NCBI RefSeq assembly: GCF_947500045.1
Contig: NZ_CANMQQ010000008.1
Coordinates: 124,001-188,000 of the forward strand
Direction: 5' to 3'
DNA: 64,000 nucleotides
From: an uncultured Ruegeria sp.
GTDB taxonomy: Bacteria > Pseudomonadota > Alphaproteobacteria > Rhodobacterales > Rhodobacteraceae
Position 1 is the first letter of the stretch. Every line of letters begins with the position of its first letter. Below are positions 33,164-41,630 of this stretch, in pieces. The notes beneath the pieces were generated by a model. The model was given only the letters and a program-made list of their open reading frames with translations. It had not been told where the DNA came from and did not search any database. A program made the translations under genes and the position numbers.

Positions 33164-33555
33164 GAGTAAACGCCTTGATAATCAAACCCGTAACCCCAGA
33201 TGTTTACGCGGTCATTCACGCCACAAAGGGCCTGTACAGTCGCGCCTGGTTGCAGTAACCCCTGCTTTTCCCGATCAAAGATGACTGTCATGCCATTCCC
33301 AGCAACAACCACCTGATAGGCGATTGTGTTAGCCGTTGAGGCCGACCCGCCGCTTGGAACGAGATGAACCGTCACATAATCAGCCGTACCGCTGGTGTTA
33401 TTAGCAACGAGGGATTCAATCTGAAAATCCGCATCGGTTCTTGCCGTTGCAACAGTGCTAACGGTTGTCTGTAGTTGGACAATATCAATCGGCCTCGGAG
33501 CCTTGAGTGCTGACCTGTTCTCAACATCTGTTGTAAATCGTAGCTGGTCCTTCAT
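33160..33555 (-). CDS. Structural protein, beta-rich
   Basis: 131 residues, threonine/valine-rich, no signal peptide. The region 60-125 looks like a jelly-roll or Ig-like beta domain (SGTADYVTVHLVPSGG). It overlaps the gp10-like stop and the GNAT-like start by 4 bp each. Probably a minor head or tail component; no family named. Confidence 0.6.
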   Translation of the reverse strand: MKDQLRFTTDVENRSALKAPRPIDIVQLQTTVSTVATARTDADFQIESLVANNTSGTADYVTVHLVPSGGSASTANTIAYQVVVAGNGMTVIFDREKQGLLQPGATVQALCGVNDRVNIWGYGFDYQGVYS

Positions 33556-35012
33556 TTGCTGCCCGCCACGCTGTAAGAAACCTGAACGCCTTGAGCGTCA
33601 GACCAATCTGTTCCGGCTGGTTTGACCATATTCACAGCCACTTGCTGCCCTTCACCCCGAACCGGAGCAAATCCCGACCAGCCCACCTCTTTTTGCGCTG
33701 AAACCGTCCGTTGCCCTCTGTTACCCCGCATTTTCAGTTGGATGAGTTCATTCATGTTCTCGGTTTCAATCTTCGGATAGACCTCATCCACAAACACTCT
33801 TTTGCCGGGTACGGGCTGGGCTTCACCCGTTTCCCACTCAGCTTGAAGTGGTGACCCGGTGAATGTGTTGAATTCAGACGTTGTTGAGCTGTTGACGAAA
33901 GCGCCAAGGCGGCTTAGTCCACTTTTGAACTCCACCGCGTCCAATGACAGCGGAATAGCGTCCAGATTGCCGTAAATTGCATCCAACGCGTCAATACTCA
34001 CCGCGTCTTTTGCTGTTCCGACAAGCCAGCCAACATCTACGGTGCCAGTTGACCACCTGTTTTGCGCCCAACTGTAGATTATGAACCTGTTGAAATCGCC
34101 TGCAGCGTCAGATTTAAACGCCCAGATGATACATTCATTCTGCCAATCAACTGCGCCGTGCGTTTCAACTATTGTTGATTGCTCCACGTTGTCGAAAAAC
34201 CACTCGTTCACGCGGTTTGTGCCAACGGACTCAATCGCTGAGCCGTTCGTGATATAAAACCCGTCTTGAGCGAGGAAATAGGACAGATACCCAACCGTCA
34301 CGACTGAAAAGGGCGCTGTTGTTCCCCGGCTTGAAGAAATGACGTCTGCATTCCAGACTTTCGGAGCGCCAACGTTACTTATCCTTTGAATGCCTCGCTC
34401 CTGAAACACCATTCCATAGCGCCCACCAACAATACGTTGGACAGAGCCAAGTTCTGCATCCAGGTCCGCGAAGTTCGCTTGAGTCAACCTGTCACTCGCC
34501 CAACTTCCGGTTGGATTATTGTAGGATGACCACTGAATTCTGTTCGGCACCCCTGACACGTTGCCCAACATTAGGAATTCACCAACCTTGGCGCATCGCT
34601 TTGCCTGGGGTGGCGATCCCGGAAGGGCTGACCATGTGTTGTCCGTATCAATATCCGATAGATACTGAGGTGAGTTGTTTACCGATGTTGCAATGACAAA
34701 ATCATTGAAGCGGGCAAAGTCCCATGCTTCCCCTGCCCCAATCGACGTCATACCTGATGTTTCGGTGACAGACGCTCTGCGAACAAACAGGCTGTCGTCT
34801 GTTCCGCCAACAATGAGGGACGTTTCGCTATTGTCGTAGAACTGCTCCGCACCCTGCACATCGTCAGAGACAGTATCAGACTGCCCCACAAGCCCCAGAA
34901 AAGGCCCGTAGCCCATTGTTGTAGGAATGACATTATCCGCTATCACGCATCCCGGATTTTTATATGTCGGCGCGTCTGGCATCCACTCGCCAAACTGGAT
35001 TTCTGTATCCAT
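33552..35012 (-). CDS. Packaged-DNA stabilisation / tail hub protein, P22 gp10-like
   Basis: 486 residues, almost entirely beta-strand pattern with repeated Trp/Gly turns, as in the beta-propeller P22 gp10 that plugs the portal after packaging. It starts with MDTEIQFGEWMPDAPTYKNPG and directly follows the adaptor gene, the order gp4-gp10 of P22. Confidence 0.78.
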   Translation of the reverse strand: MDTEIQFGEWMPDAPTYKNPGCVIADNVIPTTMGYGPFLGLVGQSDTVSDDVQGAEQFYDNSETSLIVGGTDDSLFVRRASVTETSGMTSIGAGEAWDFARFNDFVIATSVNNSPQYLSDIDTDNTWSALPGSPPQAKRCAKVGEFLMLGNVSGVPNRIQWSSYNNPTGSWASDRLTQANFADLDAELGSVQRIVGGRYGMVFQERGIQRISNVGAPKVWNADVISSSRGTTAPFSVVTVGYLSYFLAQDGFYITNGSAIESVGTNRVNEWFFDNVEQSTIVETHGAVDWQNECIIWAFKSDAAGDFNRFIIYSWAQNRWSTGTVDVGWLVGTAKDAVSIDALDAIYGNLDAIPLSLDAVEFKSGLSRLGAFVNSSTTSEFNTFTGSPLQAEWETGEAQPVPGKRVFVDEVYPKIETENMNELIQLKMRGNRGQRTVSAQKEVGWSGFAPVRGEGQQVAVNMVKPAGTDWSDAQGVQVSYSVAGSK

Positions 35013-35707
35013 CAGTCATGCACCTTGAGCTTGCCGGTAGATGACTTCAGTAAGTGTTCCCGTGCCATTGCGCGGGCTGCCCCGTCCTCAATGATTCCAA
35101 AATCAGCGGCGCGCTCTTTGTCTCTTAGATACTTCAGGCAAACACGCTTCAGCGCACCCGCCTCAATCATTTCGTTGGCCTCATCAAACCAAACGCTGGT
35201 GTCGCTGTCGTTCGTCGGAACAACTGGCTTCACATGTCCTGAGAAATAAAGTTCATAAACTCCGTCAGGGGTCGGCCAAATACCAATCTGACCGGCATAG
35301 TAGGTGTAATAGGTTGGTGTTCCTTGTGGCGTGGAGCCTTCCCGAAGGCGCTCAAACTTCGCATAAGGAATACGGTCTAGAGGTTCATTTAGTCCACTGG
35401 AGCCGGGGTTTTCCCGAGAATAGGTGATATTAAGGATCTGGTTCGTATCAACCGCCGTGCGCGACGTATTGCTTTGATCCCCGTCACCGGAGGTCAGGTC
35501 AACCGACGAATACCAAACCGTTGACGCAGCCGTGTCCAGCGTAAACCCGCGAAACTCTGTCAGGTGATAGGGCTTGCGATTATAGAAACGGATCGTCTCT
35601 TGAATCTGTTCTTTGATTTCAGCCTCAAGGTCGGTGATGTCCGTACCTGCCGCATTCACACGGCCCAACTGCTTAGCGCAGGACAGCGCTACTGTTGTTA
35701 GTGTCAT
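35012..35707 (-). CDS. Head-tail adaptor protein
   Basis: 231 residues. Helical N-terminus (about 8-45), a beta middle (RGFTLDTAASTVWYSSVDL; TPTYYTYYAGQIGIWPTPDG) and a helical end. This is the adaptor fold of P22 gp4-type proteins that bind below the portal ring. Confidence 0.8.
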   Translation of the reverse strand: MTLTTVALSCAKQLGRVNAAGTDITDLEAEIKEQIQETIRFYNRKPYHLTEFRGFTLDTAASTVWYSSVDLTSGDGDQSNTSRTAVDTNQILNITYSRENPGSSGLNEPLDRIPYAKFERLREGSTPQGTPTYYTYYAGQIGIWPTPDGVYELYFSGHVKPVVPTNDSDTSVWFDEANEMIEAGALKRVCLKYLRDKERAADFGIIEDGAARAMAREHLLKSSTGKLKVHD

Positions 35708-35846
35708 CGCTCAACCTCTTGAGAATGGTTTCCAGCTTCATACGATGGTGCGGCTTTTCACCGAACTTGCGCTCGTATTCCTCGGCTGGCGTTAGCTTGG
35801 GAGGCGACTTTTTCGCCGCCTCCGCAAATATTTGTCGGCGGCGCAT
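35673..35846 (-). CDS. Small basic phage protein
   Basis: 57 residues from the ATG at 35846, whose A is the last base of the preceding micro-gene's TAA (TAATG). It has a basic N-terminus and EEYERKFGEKPHHRMKLETI, a pattern familiar from related phages. It overlaps the adaptor start by 35 bp. Unknown function. Confidence 0.6.
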   Translation of the reverse strand: MRRRQIFAEAAKKSPPKLTPAEEYERKFGEKPHHRMKLETILKRLSDDTNNSSAVLR

Positions 35847-35902
35847 TACTTGCCTTTGCCGCCTTTTTTGCACTCTTTAGGTGCCTTACCATTGCGTTGC
35901 AT
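35846..35902 (-). CDS. 18-residue basic micro-protein
   Basis: MQRNGKAPKECKKGGKGK, with a full AAGGAG site 5 bp ahead of the ATG and a TAATG junction to the next gene. Such a strong ribosome site on an 18-codon frame argues that it is translated, perhaps to couple translation of the following gene or as a virion peptide. Confidence 0.5.
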   Translation of the reverse strand: MQRNGKAPKECKKGGKGK

Positions 35903-35912
35903 TGGCTTCTCC

Positions 35913-36323
35913 TTACGAGTTGTCGACCAGATACGTCAGGTAGGCATAACCGGAACCCGCAGTGGGGGCGGTGCCAGTGCTGTTGTAGGTCAAGGTGATT
36001 TCCGCGCCTTCAGGCAGATAGGCATCTCCAGCAGTCGCCAACTCATCAGCAACAATTACGCCCGCAGTAGTGATGTCGAGCAAAGTTGCGTATTCGTTGG
36101 GGTCAGCCGTAGTGCCGTCACCAGCATTGCGGAATCCAAGGTCCATGGTGTCGGACGTACCGCTATTGAAAGCGGTCGCCACAACCACGCCGCCGCCAAT
36201 GACGGAAGCGCCTGCGGGAACCCACCCAAGCGAAATGGTTTCATCTTCATTCGCAAAGGTAAAGTTAACGCGCAGGAAATGGACCTGATTGGTGTGATAC
36301 TGCTGTGCAGCATTAACAGACAT
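35913..36323 (-). CDS. Head decoration or fibre protein
   Basis: 136 residues, mostly beta (ETISLGWVPAGASVIGGGVVV; ADPNEYATLLDI), directly after the major capsid gene. Podoviruses with N4-gp56 capsids carry a capsid-surface protein of this size here. Assigned by position and composition. Confidence 0.65.
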   Translation of the reverse strand: MSVNAAQQYHTNQVHFLRVNFTFANEDETISLGWVPAGASVIGGGVVVATAFNSGTSDTMDLGFRNAGDGTTADPNEYATLLDITTAGVIVADELATAGDAYLPEGAEITLTYNSTGTAPTAGSGYAYLTYLVDNS

Positions 36324-36335
36324 GTCAGGTCCTCC

Positions 36336-37451
36336 TTAGGTTGGGGTTGCTGCGGTGGCGTAAGTCGTAACCACGATGGTTCCGAAATCCTCCGCATTGG
36401 TTGCCGAGTCGTCCGCAGGCGTGAACTTGGTTTTCTTCAGGCCATAGATAGAGCCCGCCGAAACACCCAGTTGATTGCCGTAGTCAAACAGCTCTTCTTT
36501 CCACGAATAACGAGTTGCCCCGTTCTCCGAACCGAAAGCGATAGTCGCCGACTGCGCACCACACAGAACCGCACGGCGGGTATTGGCCACCGCTGCACCT
36601 GTGGACGAATGAACGCCCTGGGTGACATAGTTCGACTTGTGCAGAATAACGCCGTTGTACACGCCGAGAGCACCCGTAAAGATTGGGTTGTCCCGAACAT
36701 CACCGCCCTGCATTGCAGCTTTCTGGATATCAACCCAGTTGCCAGCAGTTGCAGCATCCGTGCGTAGGGAGGTGACCTGATGGTCATGCAAGAACATGAC
36801 GTAGTAGTCATCACCCATGTAGCGGATAGGACGGATCAACGGGCCAGTATCGTTTTCGGTCGAGGAAGTTTCCGCGCGCTCACGTGCAACGTCGATGTGC
36901 TGCAGCAAGAACGGATCGCCCGAAGTGATTGACTGGTCATCCGACTGGTTGCCACCGCGAAGAATGCGGTTTGAAGTCGGCGCGGTTACAGCGTTGTTGC
37001 CGGTGAAGCGTGTATCAGTAGCTGCGGTGTAGCCGCAAATCTGATTGAAGAACGATGTCTCCATGCGACGTGCCCACCAATCCGCAAGCCGGTCTTTGCC
37101 AGTGTTACGGATATTGTAGGGAACGCGCTGTTCCGACATTTTGCCTTTAGAGCGGGTCGCGTGACGCAACTGATCCACAATGACCGAGTCATCATAGAAC
37201 TGCAGCGCCTCTTCGTTGCCCTCAAGGGTGCTATCGCCCTGAACGCCGTCGCCTTGCAACTGAACGTTCAGACCACAGGTGATTTTGTCACCAGCGGATT
37301 TTTTCAGGTCAACCTTTTCCTGGATTAGCGAGTCTTCGCCTTTACCAATGAACTTGCCGATATAGGTCTTGCGGTACGCCTCTGCGGCGAGTTGCTTAGA
37401 CCAAACTTTGACGGCAAGTGGATGATTGACCCCAAACTCTGTCTTAGACAT
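36336..37451 (-). CDS. Major capsid protein, N4-gp56 family
   Basis: 371 residues. The family signature is clear: MSKTEFGVNHPLAVKVWSK at the start, YIGKFIGKGEDSLIQ, then GDKITCGL and GYTAATDTRF. HK97-fold shell protein that forms the icosahedral head. It is preceded by the scaffold gene with a 109-bp gap that shows no gene. Confidence 0.93.
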   Translation of the reverse strand: MSKTEFGVNHPLAVKVWSKQLAAEAYRKTYIGKFIGKGEDSLIQEKVDLKKSAGDKITCGLNVQLQGDGVQGDSTLEGNEEALQFYDDSVIVDQLRHATRSKGKMSEQRVPYNIRNTGKDRLADWWARRMETSFFNQICGYTAATDTRFTGNNAVTAPTSNRILRGGNQSDDQSITSGDPFLLQHIDVARERAETSSTENDTGPLIRPIRYMGDDYYVMFLHDHQVTSLRTDAATAGNWVDIQKAAMQGGDVRDNPIFTGALGVYNGVILHKSNYVTQGVHSSTGAAVANTRRAVLCGAQSATIAFGSENGATRYSWKEELFDYGNQLGVSAGSIYGLKKTKFTPADDSATNAEDFGTIVVTTYATAATPT

Positions 37452-37560
37452 GCTAAGCTCCTGAATTTATAGGGTTTCATTGCCGCCTCGATGTCGCCCG
37501 TGGCTGGCGAAGACTGTTTTACGTTCAGACAAACGAAGGTGCGTTGAGGTGCACTAGTCC

Positions 37561-38433
37561 TTAGCCGCCCATTGCCTTCCGAACTTCTTCATCGGTTAGC
37601 TTGGCGAATTCTTCCTCTGACATTTCTGCCAGTTGCGTTGCGGTGATTGCCCCTGTTTGAGCCGGTCCGCTTGAGCCAACGCCCTTTGTGGCCTCCTGGG
37701 CCTGAGCCATGGCTGCGATTTTCTCTGCGTCAGTTTGCTGAGGGGCTGTAGCGGGCTGAGCCGTTTCGTATCCCATTGATTTTGCGCGCATATAGGCAAG
37801 TTCGGCGGGGTTCATGCCGATTGCTTCACCGGCCTGCACCATAGCCATGACGTCTTGCCGTAGCTGCGCTTGAACCTCAGCGGGGCCGTGGCCCATTTGC
37901 GTGAGTTCCTGTGTTCTTGCCTGAGACAGAAACGAGATTGCGTCCGATGCGTCAGGGGTTTTCTGCAGGAATTCCCGTTCGTAATTCTCAATTTTGACCA
38001 TCAACTGCCGCTCTTCTGTCTGCTGCTGCACAGACTTAGTGACGGTTTCGGCCTTCTGTTCGCTTTGCTTGGCGCTGTATTCGGCCCACTTGCGGAATCC
38101 GTCTGGATCTTCAATGGGATCGACGTATTCCGGTGGTTGTTCCTGCGGGGATATCTTCGCTTCGATATCAGCGAGTCGCTTTTCCAGCGCGTCAGCCCGC
38201 TCGCGTTCCTGTCGAGCCTTCAGGCGCTCTGCATGCATGGCCTGATGCGGAACAAAACCCTCCGGGGGTTTCTCCTTTTCAGACTCGTCAGCAGGCTTTT
38301 CCTCAGTCTTAGGTGCTTCCTGCGTTCCTTCCTCGGTTTTAACCTCGGGTGTTTCCTCAACCGTTGTTTCCTCGGTCTGCATAGCCTCAAGGGCTGTCGA
38401 CTCTTCAGTCGTCAGTTCTTCCGTGCTCATCAT
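37561..38433 (-). CDS. Capsid scaffolding protein
   Basis: 290 residues, very acidic and low in hydrophobics. The Glu/Thr-rich N-terminus (1 to about 58) is followed by a coiled coil (about 65-160) and a helical end. Position before the capsid gene and composition are those of podoviral scaffolds, which guide prohead assembly and then leave. Confidence 0.82.
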   Translation of the reverse strand: MMSTEELTTEESTALEAMQTEETTVEETPEVKTEEGTQEAPKTEEKPADESEKEKPPEGFVPHQAMHAERLKARQERERADALEKRLADIEAKISPQEQPPEYVDPIEDPDGFRKWAEYSAKQSEQKAETVTKSVQQQTEERQLMVKIENYEREFLQKTPDASDAISFLSQARTQELTQMGHGPAEVQAQLRQDVMAMVQAGEAIGMNPAELAYMRAKSMGYETAQPATAPQQTDAEKIAAMAQAQEATKGVGSSGPAQTGAITATQLAEMSEEEFAKLTDEEVRKAMGG

Positions 38434-38496
38434 CTTTTCCGTTGATGTTACGTGGCCTGTTTACGCTCAGGCGGGCGAAACCCGGTCATCGGGTAT

Positions 38497-38802
38497 TCAT
38501 TTATTGATGATCGCTCTAACTCTAGACACAGATAGGCCGTGCCTCTTGGCGATGCGCGCAATCGCTGCGCCGTCATCAAATTCTGCTTTGATATACGCAT
38601 TTCTGGCTGACCGCCTTGCCGCGTCCAGATGTGCAAGCTCCTTGCGGTGCTTATGGAAAAACCCGTCGATGTCTGCTTGTGCAGCAGCAAAGTCATCCTT
38701 TGCCTTATGCAGTCGAGTAATGGACGCGAGGTCGATCTTCTGCCCTGCAATATGCGCCTCAAACGCCGCCGCCTCTTCCGGTGACAGGTCAATGTCGCTC
38801 AT
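38497..38802 (-). CDS. Small helical phage protein with HTH-like end
   Basis: 101 residues, all helical. The C-terminal DDGAAIARIAKRHGLSVSRVRAIINK (pattern) is a helix-turn-helix. It could be a regulator or simply an assembly factor; I cannot name it. It lies between the scaffold and the glycine-rich protein. A competing frame at 38448-38792 looks like a shadow. Confidence 0.6.
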   Translation of the reverse strand: MSDIDLSPEEAAAFEAHIAGQKIDLASITRLHKAKDDFAAAQADIDGFFHKHRKELAHLDAARRSARNAYIKAEFDDGAAIARIAKRHGLSVSRVRAIINK

Positions 38803-38820
38803 TTGCTCTTGCCCCTCGAT

Positions 38821-40659
38821 TCATGCAACTAGAAGCATCGCGATTACCGCGTCGTCTTCTTCCATTTGCTTAATTTTGGCCTGCAGAACCTCTATTCTGC
38901 GTTCCGCTGAATTAATCCGTTTCTCGGCTGCTTTCAGTTCGCGCGTAGCCTCGATTTTAGCTTGCTGTGCGGCGACAACGCGCTGCCTGCGAGTGTCCTC
39001 CCGTAAACGCTTATCTTTAGCTGCCTGAACCGCTTTTTTGGCCTGTTCGGCTTGCTCTCGCGCCTTCTCTTCAGCCTGCTTTTGCGCAGCAATGCGTTCA
39101 CGGCGTTTTTTGCGTAGAATGGCTTTGAGTTCTTCTGGGCCTACTTCCAGTGAATTGCGCTGCTTTTGGCCCTTTCCGCCACCACCGCGACGTTCTGCGC
39201 TGCCTCTTGCTCCCTCGACTTCAGCCCGATTAGTGGTCAAAATCAGTTGAGTTACATTTGCATCAGCGTCCACACCTGAAACAAAGCCAATATTGGCCGC
39301 GTTGGTGCTGAGTGAAAGAGCTTCCGTTCCCGCAGAAACTTCTAGGTCGTATGCAATCGCCGCCTGTAAAGCGGTGACACTCAGAGATTCCGTGTTTGCC
39401 GGTATCTCAACGTCATAGGTTACGGCTGCTTGGGCTGTGCTAAGTGATAGCTCTTCTACATTCGCGAGAATGCCGGAACCGTATGCAACGCCCGCCGCAT
39501 GTGTGGTTAGTGTCAGACCTTCCAGATTTGCCGATATGCCGACATCAAGACTAATATTTGCTTGCTGCGCGGATAGGCTTAGAGCCTCTAGATTACCCCC
39601 AACCGATACATCAAGCGCTGTCGTAGCCTGATGCGTTGATATGTTGAGTGCTTCTGCACTTCCCAACACATCAATATCAAAACCGACACTCGCCTGTTGG
39701 GTCGTTACAGTCAGCGCCTCGGTATTCGCGCCCACATCAACGTCGAATGTCAGGCTTGCTGCGTATTCGGTAAGAGTTAGCGCTTCGGTATTAGCCGCAA
39801 CATCTGTGTCGGAACCACCAGCATCCTCAACAAAGATGATGACAGTACCGTCACCGCCGTCACCGCCGGGGCCGGGGGAGGCGAACTTTCCACCACCACC
39901 GCCGCCGCCTAGTCCGTCTGTGCCGTTTGTAGGATCAACTGTGCTGCTTGCACCGCCATCACCCCCACCTCCAGCACCACCTGAGCCAGATGCAGACGAG
40001 GTTTCACCAGCGCCGCCGCCACCGCCGCCATAAGTAACCGATGAGCCAGTGATAGTGGACGCTGTGCCGTCACCGCCGTCACCGCCCTGAGTGGTGGAGC
40101 CTGCGCTACCGGCGCCGCCAGCACCACCGCCTCCGCCAGAACCGTAAGCGGGGCCGCCTGAGTTACCAGAACCAGCTCCGCCAGCGTTACCCTGCCCCGA
40201 TGTTCCTGAGCCGCCCCCGAATCCGTGATAGCCTCGCCCGCCGCCACCAGAGCCACCGTCTTCACCAGCATAGTCACCCGTTTCACTGGCACCGCCGCCA
40301 CCGCCTACTGCTGCAGCAGGGGCATTTGTGCCTGTGATCGATGAATTACCACCGTTAGAACCATCGGTACTGTCTGACGCAGCGCCCGCACCGCCAAGGC
40401 CAACAGCAACATTGTACGTGGATGCTGTAGCCGTAAAGCTGGCGTTTCCAGTCTGTGGGAGTTTACCGCCAGCACCGCCGCCAGCACCATTTCTGGCACC
40501 ACCGCCGCCACCGCCAGCTTGGACCAAATACCAAACAACTGTGTCGGCCTCAGCGGTGAACGAGCCCGCACCAGACCACTGATAGGTGGTTCCGGTCATT
40601 CCGTTGTAGCTGACGCTCGACGTAGTGGTCGGGCTGCCCGTTGTGGCTGTAATAGCCAT
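38821..40659 (-). CDS. Large glycine-rich fibre protein with nine 22-residue repeats
   Basis: 612 residues in four parts: a beta head (1-47); a glycine-rich zone (about 48-275) with runs of up to seven Gly, like the polyglycine-II sandwich of fibre tips; nine imperfect 22-residue repeats (about 284-483) of the form V-x-A-N-x-E-A-L-x-L-[ST]-T-x-Q-A-x-[VI]-x-[FY]-D-[VI]; and a highly charged coiled coil (about 507-603). It lies among capsid genes rather than tail-fibre genes, so it may be a head fibre. The exact role is unknown. Confidence 0.75.
   Translation of the reverse strand: MAITATTGSPTTTSSVSYNGMTGTTYQWSGAGSFTAEADTVVWYLVQAGGGGGGARNGAGGGAGGKLPQTGNASFTATASTYNVAVGLGGAGAASDSTDGSNGGNSSITGTNAPAAAVGGGGGASETGDYAGEDGGSGGGGRGYHGFGGGSGTSGQGNAGGAGSGNSGGPAYGSGGGGGAGGAGSAGSTTQGGDGGDGTASTITGSSVTYGGGGGGAGETSSASGSGGAGGGGDGGASSTVDPTNGTDGLGGGGGGGKFASPGPGGDGGDGTVIIFVEDAGGSDTDVAANTEALTLTEYAASLTFDVDVGANTEALTVTTQQASVGFDIDVLGSAEALNISTHQATTALDVSVGGNLEALSLSAQQANISLDVGISANLEGLTLTTHAAGVAYGSGILANVEELSLSTAQAAVTYDVEIPANTESLSVTALQAAIAYDLEVSAGTEALSLSTNAANIGFVSGVDADANVTQLILTTNRAEVEGARGSAERRGGGGKGQKQRNSLEVGPEELKAILRKKRRERIAAQKQAEEKAREQAEQAKKAVQAAKDKRLREDTRRQRVVAAQQAKIEATRELKAAEKRINSAERRIEVLQAKIKQMEEDDAVIAMLLVA
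39211..39810 (-). repeat. Nine tandem 22-codon repeats in the glycine-rich fibre gene
   Basis: The repeats encode residues 284-483, each about 66 bp. They are divergent in DNA but regular in protein, with conserved Asn/Gly-x-Glu, Leu and Gln/Ala-Ala positions. Copy number could vary by recombination. Confidence 0.75.
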
Positions 40660-40660
40660 T

Positions 40661-41164
40661 TTAGCCGCCTACGGCTTCAAAGGCCTTAATCAGCGCATCC
40701 AACTCGGCAGATTCACGAAGGGGGCGTGCTTGTTCTTCCGTGAGGGCCTGAACGTCAACACGGCGCAGACTTCCGGTAGATGTGTCCCATCCCCGAAATG
40801 CGCTATTCGGCAGAGCGTCATGCCAAGAAATATAAAAGACGTTGAGCGCCTTGGCCGCTGCGTCCACGACCCCGAATTGCGCCAGCAACGCCATGCCGTC
40901 CGCCGGTGCGCCAGGATAGCCCGCAAGCTTGTCCGTAACCACAGCAACATTCGCTGCATTAGGTACACCCTCTGCATCCAGGACTTGTGCCAGTACCGCC
41001 TGAGTAGTCAGTTGCGCCTGAACTAGTGCTTGTTCACGCTGGTCATGTGCCAGACGCCAAGACAAATCCCCGCCCGTGTCACGGATATTACGCAACACCT
41101 GCGCAGCATGATTTACGGCCTCGGCCAATGCTGGCAGAGTCCGGTCAAAGACTGGAATTGTCAT
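40661..41164 (-). CDS. Phage structural-region protein
   Basis: 167 residues from the ATG at 41164 (MTIPVFDRTLPALAEAV). Helical N-terminal half, then VFYISWHDALPNSAFRGWDT. It stops one base before the glycine-rich gene. No family recognised; it may be a chaperone for the fibre next to it. Confidence 0.55.
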   Translation of the reverse strand: MTIPVFDRTLPALAEAVNHAAQVLRNIRDTGGDLSWRLAHDQREQALVQAQLTTQAVLAQVLDAEGVPNAANVAVVTDKLAGYPGAPADGMALLAQFGVVDAAAKALNVFYISWHDALPNSAFRGWDTSTGSLRRVDVQALTEEQARPLRESAELDALIKAFEAVGG

Positions 41165-41175
41165 GGGGCTACCCT

Positions 41176-41619
41176 TTATGCGGCGGTGATGGTCGCGATG
41201 CCCGAGGCATTCCACGTAATTGTCAGAGAGCCCGCTGACATATCGACAGGCCCACCCAACTCTACGAAGGCAATCGCTGGATCACCGGACTGGGTGTCGT
41301 TGTAAATCAAGCCCCAGTGCGCGTCGGTATCATTCGAGGCGTTCTGCGCCCACGTTGGATTTGTGCCGCTATCAACCGTGCCTGTACCGCCGGATTCCGA
41401 GTTCATCGCAGCCCATGTGCCAAGCGATGTTCCGCCAGCCGTATAAGACCCCGCAGCGCCAACCTCGGTGAAGTCGCCTAAAGCCGGTGTTGCTGTTGCT
41501 GCTGTCGGAGCCGTGGTGTTGTCCAGTACGGCAACCTTAATGTCGTCCGTCCCGGCCCAGCCCGCAAAGTATCCGAAGGTTCGAGCCTCCTCGAACCAGA
41601 TAATGTCACCTGTCGCCAT
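41176..41619 (-). CDS. Phage structural-region protein, beta-rich
   Basis: 147 residues of beta-strand pattern, rich in Thr/Gly/Ala (FEEARTFGYFAGWAGTDDIKVAVLD). It follows the portal gene by 11 bp. Common in this phage type, likely a decoration protein. Unnamed. Confidence 0.6.
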   Translation of the reverse strand: MATGDIIWFEEARTFGYFAGWAGTDDIKVAVLDNTTAPTAATATPALGDFTEVGAAGSYTAGGTSLGTWAAMNSESGGTGTVDSGTNPTWAQNASNDTDAHWGLIYNDTQSGDPAIAFVELGGPVDMSAGSLTITWNASGIATITAA

Positions 41620-41630
41620 TTTGATTTACC

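Noticed and set aside
38448..38792. Overlapping frame beside the scaffold gene
   Set aside because: Basic and Arg/Ser-rich as shadows are here. The frame 38497-38802 ends in a sensible HTH.
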